Shown piece by piece: positions 63,780-64,000 of a stretch of DNA of 64,000 nt (positions are counted from its first letter, which is position 1; each line of letters starts with the position of its first letter). The stretch lies in the NCBI GenBank assembly GCA_948099385.1, contig CANUEZ040000206.1:1674001-1738000 (forward strand), given 5' to 3'. The position numbers and the translations under genes were made by a program. The notes beneath the pieces were generated by a model. That model was not told where the DNA came from. It searched no databases and was given only the letters and a program-made list of their open reading frames with translations. The stretch comes from Fasciola hepatica. Taxonomy: Eukaryota; Platyhelminthes; Trematoda; Plagiorchiida; Fasciolidae.

Positions 63780-64000
63780 AGATTAGATTAGATTAGATTA
63801 GATTAGATTTGTATAATATGATTGATCATGCAGCTTGAACGCTCAACTGAGCATTGAAATCCATGGAAGCACTGTACAGCTGTTTCGTCCTCTAAGGGAC
63901 TCGACTCATCAGCAGTGCACATCGACCGAGCCCCCACGGGCACTCCAACAACCGGTGAACCATTGTGAATCGAACAACTTAACAACACAAGGCTATCCGG
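63780..64000. repeat. Partial monomer at right window edge
   Basis: The copy starts at its GATTA linker and ends at ctatccgg. It contains a complete ribozyme segment and B-box-like site but not the A-box-like site or anything beyond. Confidence 0.95.
63869..63918 (-). ncRNA. Hammerhead-like locus with canonical C11.1
   Basis: Same gtttcgtcctc change as at 59088, in the last copy of the window, with an intact core, stem I and stem III. Its monomer is truncated by the window edge downstream of the B-box-like site. Confidence 0.75.

Larger units (their letters stand above)
61192..63802. repeat. Dimeric block, ~865-870-bp period, three rounds
   Basis: First members lie near 61192, 62057 and 62927 (gagcaaccac; the first two share acttaaaaaaacaagg). 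Second members near 61625 and 62495 share cacgaacccacc, aactggtg, gatggatctc and the stem II-restoring ribozyme change. The third second-member (63365) has a different body type but keeps the tgtataataagattg mark of 62495, so it looks converted. Confidence 0.82.
356..63918 (-). ncRNA. Family of 148 hammerhead-like loci, one per monomer
   Basis: Each locus is 50 bp with no indels seen. Start positions: 356, 792, 1225, 1656, 2087, 2523, 2954, 3385, 3818, 4249, 4682, 5115, 5546, 5979, 6410, 6841, 7272, 7704, 8135, 8568, 9001, 9432, 9863, 10294, 10725, 11157, 11590, 12021, 12454, 12885, 13316, 13749, 14182, 14615, 15046, 15477, 15910, 16343, 16776, 17207, 17640, 18071, 18502, 18935, 19368, 19804, 20237, 20670, 21103, 21534, 21965, 22396, 22822, 23253, 23684, 24115, 24541, 24972, 25400, 25833, 26264, 26692, 27118, 27551, 27985, 28418, 28851, 29282, 29715, 30146, 30577, 31010, 31440, 31871, 32302, 32735, 33165, 33598, 34031, 34462, 34893, 35323, 35761, 36194, 36625, 37053, 37486, 37922, 38355, 38788, 39219, 39652, 40083, 40514, 40944, 41375, 41806, 42238, 42669, 43105, 43536, 43974, 44412, 44843, 45277, 45702, 46138, 46566, 47002, 47435, 47868, 48294, 48725, 49153, 49584, 50012, 50448, 50876, 51309, 51742, 52175, 52613, 53039, 53472, 53903, 54334, 54762, 55195, 55621, 56054, 56482, 56915, 57353, 57786, 58224, 58650, 59088, 59526, 59964, 60395, 60826, 61258, 61691, 62123, 62561, 62993, 63431, 63869. 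Ten have a core change and are listed separately. Confidence 0.8.
1..64000. repeat. Tandem satellite array, ~432-bp monomer, 148 landmark copies
   Basis: The entire window is head-to-tail copies of one monomer. Landmarks recur in fixed order in each: GATTA-type linker, tgtataatatgattgatcat, ribozyme-like region, a ccc/caa dimorphic site, accggtgaacc, TTCAAATTTGAA palindrome, cttcgcgcacaccgatcg, and atgcatgcaattgattag. Two length classes dominate. The 431-bp class reads catgatatagc and the 433-bp class reads catcatatatagc. Further shifts of 5 bp (426, 436, 438) come from gain or loss of one linker pentamer. Copies differ by scattered substitutions shared among subsets, which defines subfamilies. 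No unique sequence, gene or transposon interrupts the array. Neither edge reaches the array boundary, so the true array is longer than 64 kb. Organism and chromosomal location cannot be read from the sequence. Confidence 0.99.

Noticed and set aside
1..64000. CRISPR array
   Set aside because: Repeats are about 432 bp and contiguous, with no unique spacers and no cas genes.
1..64000. 5S rRNA or snRNA tandem cluster
   Set aside because: No stretch resembles the conserved 5S internal control region or the snRNA Sm-site/stem arrangement. The only structured RNA I recognise is the hammerhead-like motif.

Overview
The whole 64 kb window is one uninterrupted tandem array of a satellite monomer of about 431-433 bp. 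I count 148 copies that carry the central landmark region (mean spacing about 432 bp), with a partial copy at each window edge. There is no protein gene, rRNA or tRNA gene, transposase or unique sequence anywhere. Every stretch without a listed sub-feature is ordinary monomer sequence. The many short open frames on both strands come from one open stretch being repeated. Monomer lengths are not multiples of 3, and the frames never join. An array of this kind points to a eukaryotic nuclear genome, in heterochromatin or an equivalent region. The sequence does not identify the species. CpG is not strongly depleted by hand count, which argues weakly against a heavily methylated old array.

The most important observation is that each monomer carries, at the same place on the minus strand, a 50-nt hammerhead-ribozyme-like motif. 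It has a 6-bp stem I (GCACUG/CAGUGC), the core CUGAUGA, a stem II hairpin, the core GAAA, a tiny stem III (AC-AGCU-GU) and a GUA cleavage triplet. This is a type I layout with a very short helix III, as known from newt, schistosome and cave-cricket satellites and from animal retrozymes. About 138 of 148 copies keep every core nucleotide by eye. A 5-nt tandem duplication (GAGUC) sits next to stem II in essentially every copy, and whether it allows cleavage is the main open question. Upstream of the ribozyme on the same strand are matches to RNA polymerase III A-box and B-box motifs 49 nt apart. The typical monomer has no T4 run on that strand. The suggested reading, an inference, is a satellite or retrozyme-like element whose minus-strand multimeric transcripts self-cleave into units of about 431-433 nt.

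Region by region: 1-13 kb is a mixture of monomers varying in a GATTA-pentamer linker, with a local two-monomer duplication at 6.3-8.1 kb. 13.2-16.7 kb is a clean alternation of two monomer types. 21.0-24.5 kb is a 1719-bp four-monomer unit present twice, followed by a chimeric copy. 29.6-33.1 kb is a second, independent four-monomer duplication (1725 bp). 34.4-35.3 kb holds divergent copies. 37.0-39.6 kb is a three-monomer unit present twice. 45.6-58.6 kb has a different linker type in roughly every second monomer where it occurs in runs. 56.8-58.6 kb and 61.2-63.8 kb are further dimeric duplications. The pattern is that of repeated unequal exchange and gene conversion.
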